Positions 1 to 5,410 of a stretch of 6,702 nt of DNA are shown here, in pieces. Positions within the stretch are counted from its first letter, which is position 1; the number at the start of each line of letters is the position of its first letter. The stretch is from Nitrososphaeraceae archaeon. GTDB lineage: Archaea; Thermoproteota; Nitrososphaeria; Nitrososphaerales; Nitrososphaeraceae. The DNA lies in contig JAICQW010000096.1 in NCBI GenBank assembly GCA_025937665.1, forward strand, positions 1 through 6,702. Direction: 5' to 3'. Position numbers and translations under genes: made by a program. The notes beneath the pieces were generated by a model, which had not been told where the DNA came from, searched no databases, and saw only the letters and a program-made list of their open reading frames with translations.

Positions 1-257
1 AAATAAATAAGGGAGAAATAAGGTTTCAAAAGATAAAACCAGTTATGACGGACTGTATACTTAATCAAGATAATACAGATCAGCGTGGTAATTGTTGTTA
101 GAATAATAATCAAATCATTTTTTAGTGAAAATCTATACAAACATTCAGCAGTTTTTTTTTCTGGAACAAGAATGGAATAAATAAATAGATTAAAATTTTA
201 TTCTTATTTTTGTAGTTGAATCTAGTCATTTAAGTTTCTATTTAATAGTTTCACTCC
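1..257. other. AT-rich non-coding left flank
   Basis: No gene can be supported here. One forward frame is open from the window edge to a TAG at 99-101 and could be the last 32 codons of a gene lying to the left, but its composition is not persuasive. A reverse frame from a TTG at 113 towards the left edge is also open and hydrophobic, and equally unconvincing. Further right are a T9 tract (152-160) and a weak A/T-only inverted repeat (GAATAAA at 175-181 against TTTATTC at 197-203) followed by a T-rich run. Both could help terminate transcription entering from the left. Confidence 0.4.
152..160 (+). terminator. Possible oligo-T archaeal terminator
   Basis: Nine consecutive T residues on the + strand lie in a stretch with no gene. 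Archaeal RNA polymerase terminates readily at T-runs without needing a hairpin. The tract would stop transcripts entering from the left edge, for example from a gene ending near 101. In this AT-rich DNA a T9 run may also be chance. Confidence 0.3.
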
Positions 258-282
258 AGTTATATTGTATAACTACAGTTAT
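258..282 (+). promoter_or_regulatory. TATA box within alternating AGTTAT half-sites
   Basis: AGTTATA (258-264) and TATAACT (268-274) form a perfect 7-bp inverted repeat with a 3-nt spacer (TTG). A third half-site, AGTTAT (277-282), pairs with the second as a 6-2-6 inverted repeat. The A/T core (TTATATTG, 260-267) sits about 25 nt before the ATG at 289, where an archaeal TATA box for a leaderless transcript is expected. A repressor bound here would block TBP/TFB. Because the gene behind it encodes a winged-helix protein, autoregulation is the simplest inference. A second TATA-like stretch (TTTAATA, 241-247) would give a short leader. Confidence 0.5.
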
Positions 283-288
283 TGGGCA

Positions 289-597
289 ATGAAAAATAGA
301 AGTAAGTACGGAGTCATAGCAGCAATCCTGAGATCTGCAATAAGAGAAGAAACAAGGACAAAAATAATGTATAAAGCGATGTTAAGTAATGATCAGTGTA
401 GAAACTATATTGATTCCCTTTTGAATTTTGGTCTTATAATGGAGCAAAGTAACGGAACTAAAATGGTCTATAAAGTTACAAATAAGGGTTCAACGTTCCT
501 AGATTATTATGAACAAATGATGCATTTGCTACCAATATCGTTAGAAGAAAGCGCCGACGAAGAACCATACAACATAAAGTTACAAAACATGATCTAA
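289..597 (+). CDS. Small winged-helix DNA-binding protein
   Basis: A 102-aa probable transcription regulator resembling the archaeal ArnR1-like/HTH_45 winged-helix proteins, which are abundant in Thaumarchaeota. The N-terminus (MKNRSKYGVIAAIL) is the usual first helix. Residues 25-50 (from KIMYKAML to NFGLI) fit the helix-turn-helix, with the recognition helix around SNDQCRNYIDSLL. Residues 58-68 (KMVYKVTNKGS) fit the wing, followed by a closing helix to about 77 that could dimerise. The acidic tail (about 86-102) looks unstructured. The frame is open upstream to a TTG at 265, but ATG 289 is preferred: it matches where the family starts and lies about 25 nt from the TATA element. The 3' end overlaps the convergent ATPase gene by 18 bp. 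The target is unknown; binding to its own promoter is inferred from the half-sites there. Confidence 0.85.
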   Translation: MKNRSKYGVIAAILRSAIREETRTKIMYKAMLSNDQCRNYIDSLLNFGLIMEQSNGTKMVYKVTNKGSTFLDYYEQMMHLLPISLEESADEEPYNIKLQNMI

Positions 598-1968
598 GTG
601 GATCTGAGGTATGGAATTAACAACCTTGATCCCGAATAATGATGAAGCAGGTGTCGAACACTTCAAGAACAGTGTTCCACAAATTAGTATGAATTTCAGA
701 TGGATGTCGGATAACGAATAATATTTCTCAGGGGTATTGTTTGAATTTAGAATTAAAAATGAAAGTTCAAATTTCCTTTTTATGTATCGGCAATAGTTAT
801 CAATATCAGATATAGTTGAAATAAAACCAGCCATGGAATCTGATTCCATCATAGCGACTATTTTTCCTCTGTTTCCGCGCCCTATAATCCCTTTTTCTAC
901 ATACTTGTAGAAAGTATTTCTTCTACCCAGATCATTCTTAGAAAACTTTTCTTGCAATTCAGGTTCATCTATCAAGTAAAATTTTTGCTGATTTTTACTT
1001 TTAGATTTGTTCATGTCTCTTATTTTTGAACCTAATGTAGAATCTAAAAGTAAGGAATAATTCATCCTTGAAAAATTCTGTAAAAGATCGTTCAAAAATA
1101 GCACTATTGTATCATTTGATACTGCATCATCCTTTTCAATAGTTATCAATCCGTTTTGTGGTAAAGTACCTCCAACATAATTATCAAGATCGCGATACCC
1201 TGACTGCAATATTTGTGTATGAGATTCTTTTTCTTTTGAAATATTGTCCTTATTCATGATTTTGAAATCTCTAGCATCATAGCTATGAAAGCATCGCATC
1301 ATTCTATCTTTTAGAGTAAATAAATATAGGGATCTTTTTATCGGAATTCCCCTTAATTTTTTGAGAAATAGACTTCGAGTCCGTACGCCATCTTTAAGTT
1401 CATAATTTAATTCCACTACTCCGTCAACGATATTTTCAAGGCTAGATTCCACTGATTCCTCGGTTGTAAAAATTAATTTTGCCTTTGCTCGCTCTCTCCA
1501 GGTCTGAAGTACTCGTTCATTGTTTAACCTAGCTTCTCTGTCCATTAATGAAGCAACAGAATCCCAGCTATCAATTATTATCACGGGGTTCTTTACGTCC
1601 ATCAACTGATTAGTCACCCTCTCAAAGAGTGATTCAGGCTCGTCTAATCGAGCATCTTCAAAAGCTGAAAGATTTTGTCCAACTTCGGGACTGTCAATAT
1701 CCCTACTTGGCTCCTTTACGTATTTTCTTAACCATGGATAATGATCAAAGATTTGTTTTGGAGATGCTCTAGTAGAAATATAGAAAAAATTGTTTTTTGC
1801 TTTTAATGTATGTAGAATAGTGAGAGAAAATGTCGTTTTCCCTGATCCGGAAGGACCCTTTACAAGCAAGGAGTATGTATCATTTTTCAGAAATTCTTCA
1901 AGTTCTGATGGAATTTCAAGTAGGGTCTGATTAACCATGTTAACTCTATTGACCATATTCTTGTTCAT
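580..1968 (-). CDS. GvpD/KaiC-like P-loop ATPase
   Basis: A 462-aa protein with two RecA/KaiC-type halves, closest in plan to the archaeal GvpD family (GvpD is known in haloarchaea as a repressor of gas-vesicle genes; thaumarchaeal members are of unknown function). Half one has Walker A GPSGSGKT (38-45) and a Walker B strand VIIID ending at D133, then the family-like FTLKDRMMRCF (217-227). Half two begins with a KaiC-like GYRDLDNYVGG (257-267), but where its P-loop should be the sequence is IEKDDAVSND (277-286), with no GxxxxGK. It is therefore probably an inactive structural or sensing domain. No membrane segment is seen. The start is uncertain: GTG 1986, ATG 1968, 1956 and 1938 are in frame. 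ATG 1968 suits the TATA box near 2002. No gas-vesicle structural gene is in view, so a gas-vesicle role should not be assumed. Confidence 0.8.
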   Translation of the reverse strand: MNKNMVNRVNMVNQTLLEIPSELEEFLKNDTYSLLVKGPSGSGKTTFSLTILHTLKAKNNFFYISTRASPKQIFDHYPWLRKYVKEPSRDIDSPEVGQNLSAFEDARLDEPESLFERVTNQLMDVKNPVIIIDSWDSVASLMDREARLNNERVLQTWRERAKAKLIFTTEESVESSLENIVDGVVELNYELKDGVRTRSLFLKKLRGIPIKRSLYLFTLKDRMMRCFHSYDARDFKIMNKDNISKEKESHTQILQSGYRDLDNYVGGTLPQNGLITIEKDDAVSNDTIVLFLNDLLQNFSRMNYSLLLDSTLGSKIRDMNKSKSKNQQKFYLIDEPELQEKFSKNDLGRRNTFYKYVEKGIIGRGNRGKIVAMMESDSMAGFISTISDIDNYCRYIKRKFELSFLILNSNNTPEKYYSLSDIHLKFILICGTLFLKCSTPASSLFGIKVVNSIPQIHLDHVL

Positions 1969-1996
1969 CGATTTGACAATACTCACACTTATAGAT

Positions 1997-2007
1997 ATTT
2001 AATAAAT
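1997..2007 (-). promoter_or_regulatory. TATA box of the GvpD-like gene
   Basis: On the - strand this reads ATTTATTAAAT, a 5-1-5 palindrome with a good archaeal TATA core. Its centre at 2002 predicts a start of transcription near 1975, just before the ATG at 1968. A second A/T stretch (ATCTATAAG) lies slightly closer to the gene and would instead suit the ATG at 1956. Confidence 0.45.
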
Positions 2008-2118
2008 GTCCTAGATTCTTATCCATGATTCTTACGCAAATATCCATTTTGTATATGGATTACTATAATAACGTGGATTCGAACACAATATACGCTAGAA
2101 TGATTTTATTTAGTTTTT

Positions 2119-2214
2119 CTACCATATTTTCCTGCTGTACTTTTTCTTTATTTCTTGTTTCATTTCACGGAGCTTTTGGTAGGATTCCAAAATTTGAATT
2201 TTAGTAGATGTCAA
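2119..2214 (-). CDS. Possible 31-aa helical microprotein
   Basis: A short reverse frame from TTG 2214 to TAG 2119-2121 in the divergent intergenic region. The product is highly charged and helix-prone (IQILESYQKLREMKQEIKKK), ending in RKIW. Its composition looks more protein-like than its surroundings. Against it: the start is a TTG, there is no ribosome-binding site, and no TATA box lies at a proper distance. It could be a decayed gene end or chance. Confidence 0.15.
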   Translation of the reverse strand: MTSTKIQILESYQKLREMKQEIKKKYSRKIW

Positions 2215-2222
2215 GTCTTCAA

Positions 2223-2239
2223 TACTTTAAAATAAAGTA
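2223..2239 (+). promoter_or_regulatory. pepA TATA box inside a 17-bp palindrome
   Basis: TACTTTA (2223-2229), AAA, TAAAGTA (2233-2239) is a perfect 7-3-7 inverted repeat. Its A/T core is an excellent archaeal TATA box centred at 2231, 26 nt before the ATG at 2257, so transcription should begin at or next to the start codon. The symmetry would also suit a dimeric repressor competing with TBP, which is inference. Confidence 0.6.
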
Positions 2240-2256
2240 CACTTCTGATTTTGAAC

Positions 2257-3744
2257 ATGGTTGTAATTGAGGCAGAAAATAACATTTCATCATTGAGAAC
2301 CAAACTCTTGGTTAGTTATGTATTTACGGATCAGATTTCATCCTTGTCGTTATCAGATATTACAAATGATTTTGATCCTATTATAAGAGAGATAGTTGAA
2401 TCAAAAGAATTTACGGCAAAGGAAGGCTCAATGAGCGTAATTCATAATACTGCGGGATCTAGCATTAAACGTCTTTTACTTTTAGGAATGGGGGATAGAA
2501 AAAAATTAGAACCGGATAAAACAAGGAATCTGACTGGTAAACTAGTCAATAAATCAAAAGAGTTGGCCACAGACGAATTCGTAATAGTTCCATTCAAAGA
2601 CATTGATAACGAACACATATCAGCGATAGTAGAAGGAATCAAATTATCAGATTATACATTTAGTACTTATAAGAAGGCCGAAGATAGAATGGATCTTAAT
2701 CAAGTTAGGATCCTGATCGGGAATGACTTCGGTGCCATTCAAAATATTATCAAACACTCATCAGTGTTATCTGATGCAGTGATATTCACTCGGGATATTA
2801 GTAACTTGCCACCAAATGACTGTTCTCCAAAGGTTCTTGCAAACCTATCAGAGAAATTATCCTCGGATCCAAAGATCAAAGTAAGGGTAATTGAGAAGGA
2901 GGAAATGGAATCGTACGGATTTGGAGGTATATTGGCAGTTGGCAGAGGAAGTTCTAGCTCACCTATGCTAATAGTGATAGAGTATTCAGGATCTACAAAA
3001 AATGACAAGCCAATAGCTGTTGTTGGAAAGGCCGTTACCTTTGATACAGGTGGAATTTCGATCAAGCCTTCTGAAAAGATGGAGGAGATGAAGTATGACA
3101 AATGTGGTGGATGTAATGTAATTGGAATAATGAAAGCCATATCTGATCTTGATTTTAAGACAAATGTGATTGGTATAATACCAGCAGTAGAGAACATGCC
3201 TTCAGGTGACTCATATCGACCGGGGGATATTATCAGAATGTACAATAGTAAAACGGTAGAAGTTTTAAACACGGATGCAGAGGGTAGAATAATTCTGGGA
3301 GATGCACTTGCATTTGCGGTAAAAACATTTGCGCCTCAAGCAATTATTGATATGGCAACCTTAACAGGTGCTGCCATAATAGCACTTGGTTCGAATGTCG
3401 CCGCACTGGTAGGAAATAGTAGAGATTTGGTAACGAAAATTCTAGAGTCTTCAAACCAAACTGGTGAAAAAATATGGGAGCTTCCGCTATTTGACGACTA
3501 CAAAGAACAGTTGAAAAGCTCCAATGCAGACCTAAAAAATATCGGAGGAAGAGGGGGAGGAGCTATTACTGCTGCCGCATTCTTGTCGTACTTCGTTGGT
3601 GATACGCCTTGGGTGCATTTGGATATTGCTGGAACTGCTTGGAGTCAGGATGGTACCAAAGAAAAAACATATAATCCAAAAGGAGCTACTGGTTTTGGTA
3701 TCAGAACAATAGTTAAAGTTATCGCGAGTCATAATGCGTCATGA
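2257..3744 (+). CDS. pepA: M17 leucyl aminopeptidase
   Basis: A 495-aa cytosolic two-metal exopeptidase that removes N-terminal residues from peptides, in the last step of protein turnover. The N-terminal third (to about 160) is the variable macro-like domain. The catalytic domain carries VGKAVTFDTGGISIKPS (256-272), KYD (279-281) and NTDAEGR (338-344). Metal ligands K258, D263, D281, D340 and E342 and catalytic K270 and R344 are all present with the same spacing as in bovine lens and E. coli enzymes. ENMPSG and YRPGD follow the family pattern. Length is normal for M17, which assembles as a hexamer. The frame is open to TTG 2251, but ATG 2257 fits leaderless initiation from the TATA box at 2231. 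The 191-aa gene 42 bp downstream is probably co-transcribed. Confidence 0.96.
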   Translation: MVVIEAENNISSLRTKLLVSYVFTDQISSLSLSDITNDFDPIIREIVESKEFTAKEGSMSVIHNTAGSSIKRLLLLGMGDRKKLEPDKTRNLTGKLVNKSKELATDEFVIVPFKDIDNEHISAIVEGIKLSDYTFSTYKKAEDRMDLNQVRILIGNDFGAIQNIIKHSSVLSDAVIFTRDISNLPPNDCSPKVLANLSEKLSSDPKIKVRVIEKEEMESYGFGGILAVGRGSSSSPMLIVIEYSGSTKNDKPIAVVGKAVTFDTGGISIKPSEKMEEMKYDKCGGCNVIGIMKAISDLDFKTNVIGIIPAVENMPSGDSYRPGDIIRMYNSKTVEVLNTDAEGRIILGDALAFAVKTFAPQAIIDMATLTGAAIIALGSNVAALVGNSRDLVTKILESSNQTGEKIWELPLFDDYKEQLKSSNADLKNIGGRGGGAITAAAFLSYFVGDTPWVHLDIAGTAWSQDGTKEKTYNPKGATGFGIRTIVKVIASHNAS

Positions 3745-3786
3745 TCTCGAATATAGTGGCAATTCCGTAACTAGCAATTATTATCC

Positions 3787-4362
3787 TTGCCAATTCTTCA
3801 AATTAAAGAAATAATTGATTTATTGGGCTTGGATGACATAAAGTGTAGAATTGGACGATATGATTCTGATATACCACAAAAGTACAAGCCCTATTTCGAA
3901 AAGTGGTTGGGGAATAGAGATGGATTTATTCGGATGCTTTCAGGAAGCATAGATTATGTAGGATCAGAGGATGTTGTTAGAATGGGACCATTCTATAACA
4001 TTTATTGTCTTGTTCAAAACCAGGATTTGATAGAATACGATCAGAATCACCAAGATCTGTTAAACTCTAACTTGTATTACAGTTTGACTGAAGGGCGAGT
4101 GAATGAGGCAGGTTGGAGTGGTAGCCTCTTAGCATCGAGATTGACTAAAGACCAGCGCATTACGGATTTCTTATTTCAGGCACTCAAGTCTGAAGTCACA
4201 AGAACTGTTTCAGTTCGCGTAGTAAACATGGCATGCTTAATTGAGTGCAGGATATGGCATCCGAGGGAATTTGTCTTTCTATATGAGTTTCTTGATAATA
4301 TAGCCATGAATATACAGGAAATGCTTTCGGAATTGCATTTTGGAGAAAAGATGAAACGGTAA
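3787..4362 (+). CDS. Uncharacterised 191-aa protein
   Basis: I do not recognise this protein. It is soluble in appearance, with no signal peptide or membrane segment. The N-terminal part (1-45) is helical and charged. The centre (about 66-118) has aromatic and glycine-rich stretches, RMGPFYNIYCLVQ (65-77) and NEAGWSGSLLASRL (106-119). The C-terminal part (about 140-185) alternates a beta-like stretch around VSVRVVNMACLIECRIW with a helix NIAMNIQEMLSEL. Four cysteines (20, 74, 150, 154) are not arranged as an obvious metal site. The only usable start ahead of the conserved-looking body is TTG 3787, since a stop lies in frame at 3772-3774 and the first ATG is residue 50. It sits 42 bp after pepA on the same strand, so shared transcription is likely. 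A weak TATA-like GAATATAG (3749-3756) could give it its own promoter. Confidence 0.8.
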   Translation: MPILQIKEIIDLLGLDDIKCRIGRYDSDIPQKYKPYFEKWLGNRDGFIRMLSGSIDYVGSEDVVRMGPFYNIYCLVQNQDLIEYDQNHQDLLNSNLYYSLTEGRVNEAGWSGSLLASRLTKDQRITDFLFQALKSEVTRTVSVRVVNMACLIECRIWHPREFVFLYEFLDNIAMNIQEMLSELHFGEKMKR

Positions 4363-4392
4363 GATGCATAGATCTGAATCTAAATTGTCAAG

Positions 4393-4402
4393 ATATTAAA
4401 AT
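4393..4402 (-). terminator. T-rich 3' end of 5S rRNA
   Basis: On the - strand the bases just after the 5S acceptor stem read ATTTTAATAT, a weakly T-rich stretch suited to archaeal termination. It lies between the convergent 191-aa gene and the 5S gene, and no strong hairpin is visible. Confidence 0.3.
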
Positions 4403-4515
4403 GCCAGCACTGCTGCTTCCCAACCACTCACGTAGATCAGTAACACAGCAGCGATAACAGGTTTGACTTCCGGGTTCGGAATGGGACCGGGTCGCACCCT
4501 ATTACTATGGCCGGC
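4403..4515 (-). rRNA. rrf: 5S ribosomal RNA
   Basis: The - strand reads GCCGGCC at the 5' end and GCTGGC at the 3' end, closing a six-pair terminal stem (GCCGGC with GCUGGC, one G-U). Between them are the hallmark loop C region with CCCATTCCGAACCCGG and the helix IV/V region ending GGGAAGCAGCAGTGCTGGC. The roughly 113-nt core is near the normal length (about 115-122), so the mature ends may lie a few bases further out. The 5S RNA is part of the large ribosomal subunit's central protuberance. It is solitary here, with no 16S or 23S in view, as is usual in Thaumarchaeota. Its high GC stands out from the AT-rich surroundings. Confidence 0.95.
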
Positions 4516-4540
4516 TTGATAATGTAAAGCATTAAGGGAT

Positions 4541-4548
4541 AATTTAAT
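4541..4548 (-). promoter_or_regulatory. 5S rRNA TATA box
   Basis: On the - strand TTAAATTA is preceded by AGGA, which could serve as a purine-rich BRE. It is centred about 29 nt before the first base of the 5S acceptor stem, the expected distance for an archaeal promoter. It falls in the 61-bp gap behind the stop codon of the upstream CCHH-repeat gene, so 5S does not depend on read-through from it. Confidence 0.6.
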
Positions 4549-4576
4549 CCTAGCTGGATAGCACTCAAAATTACGT

Positions 4577-5257
4577 TTAGAATTTCTTACTGTTACGGAA
4601 TTCCAACATTCGCTTGTAAATTACCGATTGGGCAGAATCGATATTTTGATCAAAATCTAAAACAATCATTTGATCATCGAAATAGTCTCTGAATCGTATG
4701 ATGGTATAAATATGGTTCTTTTTCCACAAAGCGCCTACTATCGCAAGTGGAACAAAAATTAAGCCAAGAATTATTACTCTCAATGCCGATATTTTCTTTT
4801 CACTTGTGTTTTCGATGTTTTGAATATGTCTATATGGGACTATTAGTTTTGGATTGTCAATTTCCACTCTATCGTAGTAAAAGTGTATTTTAGTATCGGT
4901 AGGAGTAGGATATGCTTTGTGACCGCCCAAATATCTTATATAATAAAAATTTGGGTTGTCGGGAGAGTGCGGTCTATGTCTATCGCCGTTCCTGTTTGTC
5001 TGGCACCTAGAGTCGTTACAATATGTATATTCATCCGTGGTATCAAATCTTTTATCAACGACCATTACATTAGAAATAATTGACTCAGTGTGGGCTTCGT
5101 GTTTCTGACCATTCCTGTTTCTCGGACATCGTGGGTCATTACAATAATTTTCACCATGATAGGTATTTGCTTGTTCTTCTCCTATCACATGTACCTTGTG
5201 TCTCTCGCCACTCCTGTTCCTCTGGCATCGTGGGTCATTACAGTATGGTTCACCCAT
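4577..5257 (-). CDS. Triple CCHH-repeat, PH-like membrane protein
   Basis: A 226-aa protein of unknown function with a striking plan. The N-terminal half has three copies of C-x4-C-x8-H-x2-H: C6/C11/H20/H23, C39/C44/H53/H56 and C80/C85/H94/H97. Each begins YCND and contains an NR.G segment, so each could bind one zinc ion. The C-terminal half (about 105-221) has beta-strand-like stretches around KIHFYYDRVEID and IVPYRHIQNIE, a hydrophobic segment (about 158-178, ALRVIILGLIFVPLAIVGALW without its last residue), more strands (YTIIRFRDYF, QMIVLDFD) and a final helix. This looks like a bacterial-type PH/GRAM-like fold with a membrane helix inserted in a loop. No signal peptide is seen. The frame is open to GTG 5272, but ATG 5257 lies 28 nt from the TATA palindrome, whereas the GTG would be untranscribed. 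Domain calls are by eye. Confidence 0.85.
   Translation of the reverse strand: MGEPYCNDPRCQRNRSGERHKVHVIGEEQANTYHGENYCNDPRCPRNRNGQKHEAHTESIISNVMVVDKRFDTTDEYTYCNDSRCQTNRNGDRHRPHSPDNPNFYYIRYLGGHKAYPTPTDTKIHFYYDRVEIDNPKLIVPYRHIQNIENTSEKKISALRVIILGLIFVPLAIVGALWKKNHIYTIIRFRDYFDDQMIVLDFDQNIDSAQSVIYKRMLEFRNSKKF
4967..5245 (-). repeat. Three in-gene repeats coding the CCHH unit
   Basis: The 57-bp units are at 5189-5245, 5090-5146 and 4967-5023, each encoding a 19-residue YC...H unit. Start-to-start spacing is 33 and 41 codons. Units one and two share 17 identical bases (5226-5242 and 5127-5143), while unit three has diverged (CNDSRC, QTNR). All metal-ligand positions are unchanged in every unit, whereas the linkers are unrelated, which indicates selection on the motif itself. 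Confidence 0.85.
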
Positions 5258-5278
5258 CCTAAATTTGTGCACAATCCG

Positions 5279-5292
5279 ATACTTTTTAGTAT
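5279..5292 (-). promoter_or_regulatory. TATA palindrome of the CCHH-repeat gene
   Basis: ATACT-TTTT-AGTAT is a perfect 5-4-5 inverted repeat. Read on the - strand the core is CTAAAAAG, an acceptable archaeal TATA box centred about 28 nt before ATG 5257, implying a leaderless mRNA. Confidence 0.45.
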
Positions 5293-5371
5293 TTCTGGAA
5301 AATCAATTCTGCATAACAAGAGTGACTTATTAAGAAACTGAGTAACTACTAATACATTGCGGCCTCAACAA

Positions 5372-5403
5372 TTATAATAGATCATTTCATCAATACTATT
5401 ATA
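5372..5403 (+). promoter_or_regulatory. abcE1 promoter with flanking inverted repeat
   Basis: TTATAATA (5372-5379) is a strong TATA box that predicts a transcript start near 5402 and a leader of about 9 nt before ATG 5411. TATAATAG (5373-5380) and CTATTATA (5396-5403) form a perfect 8-bp inverted repeat, 23 bp centre to centre, with one arm on the TATA box and the other at the predicted start site. That is a plausible operator layout. The 153-bp region between this gene and the divergent one holds nothing else I can support. Confidence 0.5.
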
Positions 5404-5410
5404 GTTAATT

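Noticed and set aside
1..113. Open frames touching the left edge on both strands (forward to 101; reverse from TTG 113)
   Set aside because: Both are short, AT-driven in composition and without recognisable motifs. They cannot be judged without the sequence to the left.
611..721. A 36-codon forward frame starting 13 bases after the winged-helix stop
   Set aside because: It is antisense to the C-terminal end of the GvpD-like gene, whose frame continues with beta-strand-like sequence to its stop. The GAGGT before the ATG is too close to act as a ribosome-binding site.
2073..2088. A tRNA T-loop-like TTCGAATC on the - strand, suggesting a tRNA remnant or attachment site
   Set aside because: The five-pair T stem does not form and no anticodon, D arm or acceptor stem can be found around it. 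No integrase or repeat is present.
2739..3272. A 177-codon open reverse frame inside the aminopeptidase gene
   Set aside because: It lies wholly antisense to the catalytic domain of a complete M17 enzyme and has no sensible start or promoter. It is a shadow of the forward codon pattern.
5257..5272. GTG 5272 as the start of the CCHH-repeat gene
   Set aside because: It lies only about 13 nt from the TATA element, upstream of the predicted transcript start. ATG 5257 is 28 nt away and keeps all repeats intact.
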